Positions 1 through 6,878 of a stretch of 64,000 nucleotides of DNA are shown here, in pieces. Made by a program: the position numbers and the translations under genes. Position 1 is the first letter of the stretch, and the number at the start of each line of letters is the position of its first letter. Source of the DNA: Candidatus Agathobaculum intestinipullorum (lineage in GTDB: Bacteria; Bacillota; Clostridia; Oscillospirales; Butyricicoccaceae); NCBI GenBank assembly GCA_019117485.1, contig DWZQ01000033.1, positions 1-64,000 on the forward strand. Reading direction: 5' to 3'. The notes under the pieces are model-generated. The model saw only the letters and a program-made list of their open reading frames with translations. It had not been told where the DNA came from and did no database searches.

Positions 1-88
1 AAATTTTATTTTATAAGATTTTTGCAATAATATCAACCCCTTATTTTAAAAATTTTTTAGTAGACTGTTTTTTGTGCCTCTGCGTGAT

Positions 89-107
89 ATCATGTAGGCA
101 TCATGAT
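89..107. promoter_or_regulatory. Candidate operator before the first element gene
   Basis: An inverted repeat, ATCATG at 89-94 and CATGAT at 102-107 with seven bases between, lies just upstream of and touching the ribosome binding site of the first gene. Symmetric repeats here are typical repressor sites in integrated elements, but no regulator gene is visible in the window and no clear -35/-10 pair was found in the AT-rich first 100 bases. The operator role is inferred. Confidence 0.25.
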
Positions 108-123
108 AAAGGAGGCACAAATC

Positions 124-669
124 ATGCTTGAAATCAAAAAAATTAACGAAACCACACGTATCCCGGCCATGGAAATCCTCAAAGCTGCGCAGCACGACAG
201 AACTACAGATCAGTACATCGCGTTAACAGTCAAGCGCCGTGGTGAAGAGTATGCCGCAATGCTGTTCATTGGGGGGATGGCGTTCCCGTTAGGCGAGATG
301 CATGGATTTTGGACGAGCTCTGACCAGTACGGTCAGATTCATGTGCCAGATCCAGGAGTGGGAGTTGGAGAATTTCCGTTCGGTCTGTTTGTTGACACAG
401 AAGACGCCGGACATCTGTTTATGTGTACCGAAGATTATTTGGGCAAAACCGTCTTTAGCTTCGCTTCGGAGTTCATGATTTATGCAAAACATCGCCGATA
501 TTGCTTTCTTTTGACAGCATCGCCAGCGCAAAGTTTCCGTTTTGCGTATACCGATGAACCAATGCTTCAAAAGACCTTCGAGACTTTCGTTCCACCGGTT
601 CAAAAAATCAGGTTTGAAGAGATTGCGGAAGCGTTCGAGGTGAGCAGGGAGGTGATGGAAGATGAGTAA
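124..669 (+). CDS. Hypothetical protein of the integrated element
   Basis: A 181-residue soluble protein with no signal peptide or membrane segment that I can see; I do not recognise its family. I chose the ATG at 124 because AAAGGAGG at 108-115 lies about nine bases before it; the in-frame ATG at 103 precedes that site. The central part is rich in Gly, Phe and acidic residues, with a KHRRYCF stretch in the second half. Its end overlaps the start of the SF3 helicase gene by 8 bases, so the two are almost certainly co-transcribed and co-translated. That position suggests a replication or regulatory accessory protein, but this rests on context only. Confidence 0.6.
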   Translation: MLEIKKINETTRIPAMEILKAAQHDRTTDQYIALTVKRRGEEYAAMLFIGGMAFPLGEMHGFWTSSDQYGQIHVPDPGVGVGEFPFGLFVDTEDAGHLFMCTEDYLGKTVFSFASEFMIYAKHRRYCFLLTASPAQSFRFAYTDEPMLQKTFETFVPPVQKIRFEEIAEAFEVSREVMEDE

Positions 670-2242
670 ATTGCGTTCAGATTTAGGCAAAAGGCTGCAG
701 CCAGATAATGAGGAGCAGCGAGATAAATTGTTTCAGCTGCGTACCGACTGCGGTAAAAAGTTACAGCCAGATAAGGAATCCGTTCCTCGCGTCAGGTCAG
801 AATTCGAACTTGAAGAAATCATCGGAAAAGCCTTGCGCGGCTCATCGACCGATGATTTGCCGGATCAGCCGCATGTGCCGGATATTTTGAAGGAGGAGAC
901 GATTCTTCCGGTAGTCAAGAAGAAGGCTAGCGTGTCTGCCGCTCCAATCGCGGCTCCTGTCAGCCTGTTGGATAATGAATATGCACTCGCGCAGTACGTG
1001 AAAAAGTTGATCCCGATGGCGATTATTGGCGGGCATCTGCACCTGTTTCAGGCCCCTTGTTTCCGTGCGCTGGACGACACCGAGATCCAGACGGAAATCA
1101 AGGCCGCACTGCCGCCCAATATCCGTAGCGAGGTGACGATGGCGTGCCTTAAACGGGTCGTGAATCAACTGAAAACTGAAAAAGATCTGCAGATCGACCT
1201 TAATGTTATTCGTTATGATCCGCACGACTTTGTATTTGCGAATGGTGTCTACAATATTGAAACGCAGCAAATGCGCGAAGGCCGCCCAGCCGATTGTTTC
1301 ATTGCGGCGAACGCGACAGCGTTTTATCCGAAGAAAGGTAAAAATAACCAGTACAAGGATGCTGTCGACCGGTTCTTTGCAGAGGCCTCGGGCGGTGATC
1401 GCGAGATCGAAGCCCTTATGTGGACGACGATCGGCGCCATGCTAAGCACTGAGGCGCGGTTCAAGGCGTTTTTCTACCTCTACGGCCCTCCGGATACCGG
1501 TAAAAGCCTGTTCGGCAAACTAATCATGCGGCTGATCGGTCAGGAGAACTGCGGCAATATCCAGCTGCACGAAATCGACGCGAAATACCACGGTGCCGAA
1601 CTGCGCGGCAAGCTGGCAAACATCAACCTGGACCAGCCTTCTGTGGTGATCAAGAACATCGGCGTATTCAAACAACTAACGAGCGGCGGCAGCGATGTGA
1701 TTACAGTCGAGAAGAAATTCGGCTCCATTGAGCGTTTGGATTCGCGATTCGTCAAGTTTCTGTTCGCGGGAAATCATCTTCCCCGCCTCCGTGAGTGTGA
1801 TGAAGCATTTTGGTCACGTATGGTTCTCATTCCCTTCGAGCATCAGGTTCCGCGCGACAAGCGTGATCCGGATTTGATCGAGCATCTGCTCAAAGGATCG
1901 GATTACATCATTCGGAAAGCGCTTAAACATTATGGCAAGTTTCTCGAGCGCGGCATGGTTTTTCCTCCGTGCCAGCGTGCAGAGGAGTTGAAGTTCGGCG
2001 CGGAAAGCACTTCGCCGGTGGATCGGGTGCGCCAATTCATAGCAGAATGCTGCGAATTAGACGCCGAAGCCAGAACGTTGACCAGGGATCTTTTCGATCG
2101 TTTTTATGCATTTTGCCGCGATCATGGTTATCACCCTGGCAGCGAAAAAGCGTTTTCCACTTGTTTGAAAAATGATCTTGGGTTAGAGCCATATCGATAC
2201 GCGTCGCAGCGCGGATATTGTGGATTGCGTATTTCTGAATAA
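662..2242 (+). CDS. P4-type superfamily 3 helicase / primase C-terminal protein
   Basis: A 526-residue replication protein of the phage/plasmid P4-primase C-terminal class. The helicase core has a Walker A motif GPPDTGKS near residue 275, a conserved LANINLDQP stretch after it, and an SF3 sensor segment FLFAGNHLPRL near 367, followed by an arginine-finger-like SRMVLIPFEH. The N-terminal ~45 residues hold a tandem duplication, LRSDLGKRLQPD and LRTDCGKKLQPD, which is not part of the usual domain. No primase catalytic domain is obvious, so this is probably helicase only. It would unwind the origin of the integrated element after excision. It is followed by short tandem repeats and an inverted repeat. 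Confidence is high for the helicase class. Confidence 0.85.
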   Translation: MSKLRSDLGKRLQPDNEEQRDKLFQLRTDCGKKLQPDKESVPRVRSEFELEEIIGKALRGSSTDDLPDQPHVPDILKEETILPVVKKKASVSAAPIAAPVSLLDNEYALAQYVKKLIPMAIIGGHLHLFQAPCFRALDDTEIQTEIKAALPPNIRSEVTMACLKRVVNQLKTEKDLQIDLNVIRYDPHDFVFANGVYNIETQQMREGRPADCFIAANATAFYPKKGKNNQYKDAVDRFFAEASGGDREIEALMWTTIGAMLSTEARFKAFFYLYGPPDTGKSLFGKLIMRLIGQENCGNIQLHEIDAKYHGAELRGKLANINLDQPSVVIKNIGVFKQLTSGGSDVITVEKKFGSIERLDSRFVKFLFAGNHLPRLRECDEAFWSRMVLIPFEHQVPRDKRDPDLIEHLLKGSDYIIRKALKHYGKFLERGMVFPPCQRAEELKFGAESTSPVDRVRQFIAECCELDAEARTLTRDLFDRFYAFCRDHGYHPGSEKAFSTCLKNDLGLEPYRYASQRGYCGLRISE

Positions 2243-2262
2243 CAAATCGAGTAGTAAAAAAG

Positions 2263-2295
2263 CGGCAGATCCGGCAGATCTGGCAGCCGGATCTG
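2263..2295. repeat. Short tandem repeats and inverted repeat after the helicase gene
   Basis: CGGCAGATC occurs twice in tandem at 2263-2280 and partly a third time (TGGCAG). The first copies also form one arm of a perfect 10-bp inverted repeat, CAGATCCGGC at 2266-2275 with GCCGGATCTG at 2286-2295. No T run follows, so it is not an ordinary intrinsic terminator. Directly downstream of a replication helicase such repeats could be iterons or an origin of replication, or an mRNA structure; this is inference. Confidence 0.4.
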
Positions 2296-2361
2296 TCCGC
2301 ATCAAAAGCATACTAAAATGATATATTATATCTATAGTAAGACAAAAGAGGAGGCCATACC

Positions 2362-2598
2362 ATGCAAAAATACGACGTAGGAACCATTCGCCAGACATTA
2401 GATCGTCTTCACAGTGAGGGGATTTCCGTAACCGAAAGCTCGCTGCGGACATGGGTGCGCACCGGTGTGATCCCGGCGGCATACTGTGGGCAAAAGGCAT
2501 ATCTGTATTATCCGAACGTCATGAAAGTTCTGATGGAAGGCACCCCGCTGCCAGAGCTCCCGCCGGAGGTAACAGATGGTATCCGCCGTATCATGTAA
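2362..2598 (+). CDS. Excisionase-like MerR-type DNA-binding protein
   Basis: A 78-residue protein with a winged-helix layout as in MerR/excisionase proteins: an N-terminal helix, a turn around SVTESSLRTWVRTGVIPA, then KAYLYYPNVMKVL, which resembles the wing followed by a second helix. A good AGAGGAGG site precedes the ATG. It lies directly before the integrase, the usual place for a recombination directionality factor that promotes excision. A role as a plain transcription regulator of the element cannot be excluded. A strong hairpin terminator separates it from the integrase gene. Confidence 0.65.
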   Translation: MQKYDVGTIRQTLDRLHSEGISVTESSLRTWVRTGVIPAAYCGQKAYLYYPNVMKVLMEGTPLPELPPEVTDGIRRIM

Positions 2599-2610
2599 AC
2601 TACTTGCAGT

Positions 2611-2638
2611 GCCCGCCGCATACACGGCGGGCATTTTT
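2611..2638 (+). terminator. Intrinsic terminator between excisionase and integrase
   Basis: An 8-bp GC-only stem, GCCCGCCG at 2611-2618 and CGGCGGGC at 2625-2632, with a 6-base loop, is followed by a T run at 2634-2638. The integrase ribosome binding site GGAGGG starts only three bases later (2641). The placement suggests that integrase expression depends on read-through from the upstream operon. Confidence 0.75.
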
Positions 2639-2653
2639 ATGGAGGGAACGCAG

Positions 2654-4069
2654 ATGGCAAATATCAAAAAGATGATCCGGAAGGATGGTATTTCCTATAA
2701 GATCACGGTGTCTATGGGACGTACGCGGGATGGGAAGCAGCAGAGGCACTATAAGACTTTTAAGCCGCCGCAGGGGACAAGCGAAAGCAGGGCAGACAAG
2801 TTGGCAGCGAAAGAGGCGTTGCAATTTGAGGAGGAACTTCGCTTGGGCTATCAACCAGATAACAAGATTACCTTCGCTGAGTATGCGGAATACTTTATAA
2901 AAGTGCGCCGTAAAGCAGGGCTCAAGCGGTCTACTTATGAACGGTACCGAGGGCTTCTCGTGCGGATCAACGCAGGTATCGGGCATTTGAAGCTGATCGA
3001 CATTCGGCCACAGCATTTGAACCTGTTTTATGACAACCTGATTGAGGAAGGGATTCGCCGCACGCCTGCAAAGGCAAGCGCCAAACCGGCGTTTGGCAAG
3101 CAACTCGCTGAGCTTGGAATCAGCATGGAGGAGATCGGACGGCGCGCACATATTTCCGCGTCTACCATTCACAAAGCGCGTGACGGTGGGATTATTCTGT
3201 GGAGTAAAGCAGAAGCAATTGCGTCTGCTATGGATCGCCCGGTAGAAATGCTGTTTATCAAGTCTACAGATGACAGCCCACTCTCGGTGAAGACCGTATT
3301 GGAACATCACCGGCTGATCCGCACCATTCTGGGACAGGCTGAAAAAGAATTGCTTGTACAGTACAATGCGGCGAGCAAAGCAACGCCGCCCAAGGCACTG
3401 CCGCCGGAGGTCAACAGCTTTCAGCCTCAGGAAATCACAGCAATTCTTGAGGCACTGGAAGAAGAACCGATTAAATGGCGCACTATTGTGCATCTGATGA
3501 TCGTGACGGGCTGCCGGCGCGGTGAGATCATGGGGTTAAAATGGGAAAATGTTGACCTAGAGAGCCGGATGATATGCGTACGGGAAACGCTGCTCGCGGT
3601 GGAAACCGGTGTTTATCAGGATACGCCTAAAACACGCGAAAGTCATCGTTATATCAATATTCCACCTGAGACAGCCGATTTGCTGCGTGAATACCACCGG
3701 TCGCAATCAGAAATCCGTACCATTTTGGGTGACCGCTGGGAGGAGACCGGCTATGTATTTACACGGGAGAATGGGCTTCCCATGCATCCGGACAGTGTGA
3801 ATGGGTGGCTGAGCCATTTCAGCGAGCGGCATGGTCTGCCGCATATCAATCCACATGCCTTTCGTCATTCCATGGCCAGTATACTAATTAACAGTGGCAC
3901 GGATATCCTGTCGATTTCCAAGCGGCTGGGTCATGCGAATACCAGCACAACACTCAACTTTTACGGTCATATCCTGCAAAAGGCGGATGCCCAGTCTGCG
4001 GAATGCATTGCCAATGTGTTGCTGCGTAAAAATCCTTTCCCGCCGCAGGAACCGCATGACAATGTGTAA
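2654..4069 (+). CDS. int: Tyrosine recombinase (integrase) with inserted helix-turn-helix
   Basis: A 471-residue tyrosine recombinase. The start at 2654 follows GGAGGG at 2641-2646; longer in-frame starts would overlap the upstream terminator. It has an N-terminal Arg/Lys-rich DNA-binding region, a SAM-like core-binding domain (about residues 75-140), and the catalytic domain with R288 (TGCRRGE), H401 and R404 (PHAFRHS), a later His in RLGHANTSTT and the nucleophile Y437 (NFYGH). Between the core-binding and catalytic halves sits an extra segment, GISMEEIGRRAHISASTIHKA, that reads as an XRE-type helix-turn-helix. This catalyses integration and excision of the element, whose likely target is the tRNA gene about 1 kb downstream. 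Confidence 0.93.
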   Translation: MANIKKMIRKDGISYKITVSMGRTRDGKQQRHYKTFKPPQGTSESRADKLAAKEALQFEEELRLGYQPDNKITFAEYAEYFIKVRRKAGLKRSTYERYRGLLVRINAGIGHLKLIDIRPQHLNLFYDNLIEEGIRRTPAKASAKPAFGKQLAELGISMEEIGRRAHISASTIHKARDGGIILWSKAEAIASAMDRPVEMLFIKSTDDSPLSVKTVLEHHRLIRTILGQAEKELLVQYNAASKATPPKALPPEVNSFQPQEITAILEALEEEPIKWRTIVHLMIVTGCRRGEIMGLKWENVDLESRMICVRETLLAVETGVYQDTPKTRESHRYINIPPETADLLREYHRSQSEIRTILGDRWEETGYVFTRENGLPMHPDSVNGWLSHFSERHGLPHINPHAFRHSMASILINSGTDILSISKRLGHANTSTTLNFYGHILQKADAQSAECIANVLLRKNPFPPQEPHDNV

Positions 4070-4084
4070 CCGATATGATAAAAT
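4056..4084 (+). promoter_or_regulatory. Promoter for the DUF3990 module
   Basis: ATGACA at 4056-4061 and TAAAAT at 4079-4084 are separated by exactly 17 bases, giving a good sigma-A-type promoter that overlaps the end of the integrase gene. It would let the two following genes be expressed independently of the integrase. Confidence 0.5.
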
Positions 4085-4109
4085 GAGAGTGGACACGGGA
4101 GGTGGAGCA

Positions 4110-4580
4110 ATGCTGACACTGTATCATGGCAGTACGCAGATCGTGGACAAGCCGGAAATCCGGACGCACAAGTACCACAAGGATTTCTATTGGGGCTTTT
4201 ATTGCACGCAGATCGAGGCGCAGGCCGTGCGCTGGGCGACAAGACGCGGCCGGTCGGGTGTCGTCAATGTATATTCCTTTGCGGAAGATGCGTCTCTGCG
4301 CATTTTACGATTTGAAGAAATGGATGAAGCGTGGCTGGATTTCATAGCAGCTTGCCGCACAGGGCATCCGCATGATTATGACGTAGTAGAGGGGCCTATG
4401 GCGGACGACGCGGTATTCAACTATGTGCAGAGCTTTCTGGACGGCGAGATTTCTCGTGCAGCCTTTTGGGAACTGGTCAAATTCAAGCACCCAACCCACC
4501 AGATCAGCTTCCATACGGAAAAGGCCCTGCAACACCTGAAATTTGAAAGGAGCTATCCGGTCGATGTGCAAACGAAATAA
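4110..4580 (+). CDS. DUF3990 protein (ADP-ribosyltransferase-fold, toxin-like)
   Basis: A 156-residue protein that I recognise as DUF3990-like from the opening LYHGSTQIVDKPEI, the central DFYWGFYCT..QAVRWA segment, and the VVEGPMADDAVFNYV stretch. From memory this family is grouped with ADP-ribosyltransferase folds; the YHGS, YWGFY and later acidic residues are where such enzymes place NAD-binding and catalytic groups, but activity is not established. The ATG at 4110 follows GGAGGTGGA. It overlaps the next gene by 17 bases. A two-gene module on an integrated element suggests a toxin-antitoxin or defence role; this is inference. Confidence 0.7.
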   Translation: MLTLYHGSTQIVDKPEIRTHKYHKDFYWGFYCTQIEAQAVRWATRRGRSGVVNVYSFAEDASLRILRFEEMDEAWLDFIAACRTGHPHDYDVVEGPMADDAVFNYVQSFLDGEISRAAFWELVKFKHPTHQISFHTEKALQHLKFERSYPVDVQTK

Positions 4581-5010
4581 CAGCAGCCTGTTTTTCACCT
4601 GCAGCCTGATCGAATGCATTGGCCGCAAGCTCAGGCAGCGGCGCAGCGCGGTGGTTGCCGCGATAGGGCGGAATGAGGTCGAGCGGGTTTATCAGTATGC
4701 AGATGTACTACACTGTGAGCCACTGGAAAAGGTGGCGGAAGACACGATCGAGGACTGCAAGCTGCAGCCGGGAAGCTTTGACAACGTGGGGGACTGTCGG
4801 TATGCCGTCCCGGATGTATGGACGATCGGCAAGGTGTATGCGCGACTGATCGAGGATTTGTCGGACGAAGACAACGTGATCGAGACGCTTTTTGCGGTAT
4901 ATGGGTCCTGGCTGAACGATGTGCTCAGCGATTATAACGAGGTGGCCTATTTCCAGCCGCGCGAATATCTGGCGGAAAGCTTCCGCGCAGGAGATCTGCT
5001 GGAGGCATAA
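4564..5010 (+). CDS. Conserved partner of the DUF3990 gene
   Basis: A 148-residue acidic soluble protein. It begins with a helical part (FFTCSLIECIGRKLRQRRS) and contains DVLHCEPLEKVAEDTI, FDNVGDCRYAVPDVWTIGKVYARLI and a C-terminal YGSWLNDVLSDYN. I recall proteins of this type encoded next to DUF3990 genes in Firmicutes and Bacteroides, but I know of no assigned function. The ATG at 4564 was chosen because AAAGGAG at 4546-4552 precedes it; a TTG at 4543 lies inside that site. It overlaps the DUF3990 gene, indicating coupled translation, as expected for an antitoxin or immunity partner. A strong terminator follows at once. Confidence 0.65.
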   Translation: MCKRNNSSLFFTCSLIECIGRKLRQRRSAVVAAIGRNEVERVYQYADVLHCEPLEKVAEDTIEDCKLQPGSFDNVGDCRYAVPDVWTIGKVYARLIEDLSDEDNVIETLFAVYGSWLNDVLSDYNEVAYFQPREYLAESFRAGDLLEA

Positions 5011-5013
5011 AAA

Positions 5014-5037
5014 GCGAGGGCAAAGCCCTCGTTTTTT
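5014..5037 (+). terminator. Terminator of the DUF3990 module
   Basis: CGAGGGC at 5015-5021 pairs with GCCCTCG at 5025-5031 across an AAA loop, followed by six T residues. It ends the last gene of the integrated element, facing the convergent tRNA gene. Confidence 0.85.
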
Positions 5038-5101
5038 GCGTGTGCGCCAAATGTGCGCTTTTTGCAGCGCACAAAAATTTGAAGATGACGAAAAAGTAAA
5101 G

Positions 5102-5136
5102 AAAAAGCACTGATTCTTGTCGAATCAGTGCTTTTT
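5102..5136 (-). terminator. Bidirectional terminator of the tRNA gene
   Basis: A perfect 15-bp stem (5102-5116 with 5122-5136) is flanked by A5 on one side and T5 on the other, so it works on both strands. It lies just beyond the CCA end of the initiator tRNA. The 60 bases before it (5038-5101) contain another inverted repeat, GTGCGC with GCGCAC, and no gene. Confidence 0.85.
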
Positions 5137-5138
5137 AG

Positions 5139-5214
<76 letters not shown>

Positions 5215-5243
5215 ATATGATGCTTCACTCAAGGTGCTTATAT

Positions 5244-5272
5244 ACTATACCATAGGATATGCAGGTTGTCAA
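5244..5272 (-). promoter_or_regulatory. Promoter of the initiator tRNA gene
   Basis: On the minus strand TTGACA (5272-5267) and TATAGT (5249-5244) are 17 bases apart, a near-consensus vegetative promoter about 30 bases upstream of the mature tRNA. Confidence 0.85.
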
Positions 5273-5465
5273 GTAAAAAATATAAAAAGTTATTTGCCGC
5301 TTCGATTAAAGTGAAGTCATGACACATAAGCCGGTCTGATACGATTGTATCAGCTGAGCCAAATGGCAATGTAACAAAAACGATCCCATGTGACGTGTTG
5401 GCGTCACAACGGGTAAATGTGCTGCGCCACTGCATAGGGGGCTTTGCAACTCGATTGAAAAAGTT

Positions 5466-5494
5466 TTGCACCTGCGGTAGACTTTGGGTATAAT
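5466..5494 (+). promoter_or_regulatory. Promoter of the YesN/YesM operon
   Basis: TTGCAC at 5466-5471 and TATAAT at 5489-5494 with a 17-base spacer form a strong sigma-A promoter, giving a leader of about 95 bases before the response regulator gene. The remaining interval 5273-5465 between the two divergent promoters shows no gene. Confidence 0.8.
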
Positions 5495-5594
5495 TATGAC
5501 ACAAGAACCGATGGGGGAGTACCCGTCGCAGGCAGGGGAGGCTGTTGCATGACCCCAGCCATACCATCTTGGCAAGGAAGGGGCGGATATCGTT

Positions 5595-6878
5595 ATGGCC
5601 GCAAAGACCATATACTCTGTGATTGTCGCGGACGATGAGGACGAGTTGAGGGAAGCTGTATGCACCATGATCCCGTGGGAGGAGTATGGTTTCCGTTTGG
5701 TAGGCAGTGCCAGCAATGGGCTGGATGCGTTGCAGATGGTGGAGGAATATGAGCCTGACCTGCTATTGACCGATATCCGCATGCCGTTTATTTCGGGTAT
5801 TGAGCTGGCGCGGCAGGTGCGGGAAATTCGTCCGGCTACCAATATCGCGTTTCTCAGCGGTTACGATGACTTTGAATACGCCAAGCAGGCAATCCAGTAC
5901 AATATCATCAGCTATATGCTCAAACCGCTGACGATGGAAGGGCTGAGCCGTGAACTGCAAAATATCCGGCAGAAGATTGATGCCCAATTCGCCATGTTCC
6001 GGCAGGCATCGGCCAGCCCGGGCGGGCTGGACATGCAGACGGCGATGCTGATGCCGCTGGTGCTGGACGAATATACCGAGCCGGACAGTGAGCAGCGTCT
6101 CCGATCTCTTTCGCGGCAGTGCGGTCTGCTGCGGGATATGGACGAAAGGCCGTACTTTGCGGTTATGGTGTCTACACTGCTGGAGACGGACGGCGGCAAC
6201 TGTACTGCGCCGTCGTTTGTTGCGTCGGTTGACCGGTTGGCAGCCAAGTATCTGCGCGGCGCGCATTTTTTCGCCTCGGGCAAGGTGATTTCCGTGCTGC
6301 TGGGCAGTCCTGCGGAGTTTGAAAAATACCTACATATCTTAGCCGACGAAATCGTCCAGATGGCGGGGCGCGTGCTGGGCAGGCGCTGCCGCATCGGGGT
6401 CGGCCGCGCCACGCGCGCGCTGACCGCGTTGCATGACGCCTACCGTGAGGCAATGGAGGCACTGCGGCAGGGCGACCGAACGGAGGGCGGCGTGCAGTTC
6501 ATCAGCGATCTTGCACCCGCCGTCAAGGGGGGCGAACTGCTGTGTAAGCGCGCGATGGAGGCGATCAACCAGCATTATATGGATGCCGACCTGTCGCTGG
6601 TATCGCTCAGCGGCATGCTGACCGTCAGCCCCAACCACCTGTCCACCTGTATCAAAAAGTATACGGGCGAGACGTTTATCACCATCCTGATCCGCAAGCG
6701 GATGGAAGCTGCGCGGGAGTTGCTGATATCCTCGCCGCTCAAGATACAAGAGATCGCCCAGCGGTGCGGCTATGTCGACCAGCACTATTTCAGCTACTGT
6801 TTCAAAAAATACTGTGGGGAGTCCCCCAGCATGATGCGCCGCAGATTAGATCGGGAAAGGGCGGGTGAAAGCATGTGA
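5595..6878 (+). CDS. YesN-type response regulator (receiver + AraC helix-turn-helix)
   Basis: A 427-residue response regulator. The N-terminal receiver domain has acidic residues DDED near 13-16, the phosphoacceptor D60 (LLTDIRMP), and a lysine in YMLKPLT. The middle is a helical linker. The C-terminal ~100 residues form an AraC-type pair of helix-turn-helices (SLVSLSGMLTVSPNHLSTCIKKY and KIQEIAQRCGYVDQHYFSYCFKKY). It would be phosphorylated by the adjacent YesM-type kinase and activate transcription, most plausibly of the galactose operon starting at 9.7 kb. It heads a three-gene operon; its stop overlaps the GTG start of the kinase. Confidence 0.93.
   Translation: MAAKTIYSVIVADDEDELREAVCTMIPWEEYGFRLVGSASNGLDALQMVEEYEPDLLLTDIRMPFISGIELARQVREIRPATNIAFLSGYDDFEYAKQAIQYNIISYMLKPLTMEGLSRELQNIRQKIDAQFAMFRQASASPGGLDMQTAMLMPLVLDEYTEPDSEQRLRSLSRQCGLLRDMDERPYFAVMVSTLLETDGGNCTAPSFVASVDRLAAKYLRGAHFFASGKVISVLLGSPAEFEKYLHILADEIVQMAGRVLGRRCRIGVGRATRALTALHDAYREAMEALRQGDRTEGGVQFISDLAPAVKGGELLCKRAMEAINQHYMDADLSLVSLSGMLTVSPNHLSTCIKKYTGETFITILIRKRMEAARELLISSPLKIQEIAQRCGYVDQHYFSYCFKKYCGESPSMMRRRLDRERAGESM

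Noticed and set aside
2243..2361. A possible CRISPR-like array from the repeated CGGCAGATC
   Set aside because: Repeats are 9 bases in direct tandem without spacers and only about two and a half copies exist; no cas genes are present.
5273..5465. Minus-strand open frames overlapping the region between tRNA-fMet and the YesN gene
   Set aside because: They run across two clear promoters and into the yesN-like gene antisense, with no ribosome sites; they are shadows.
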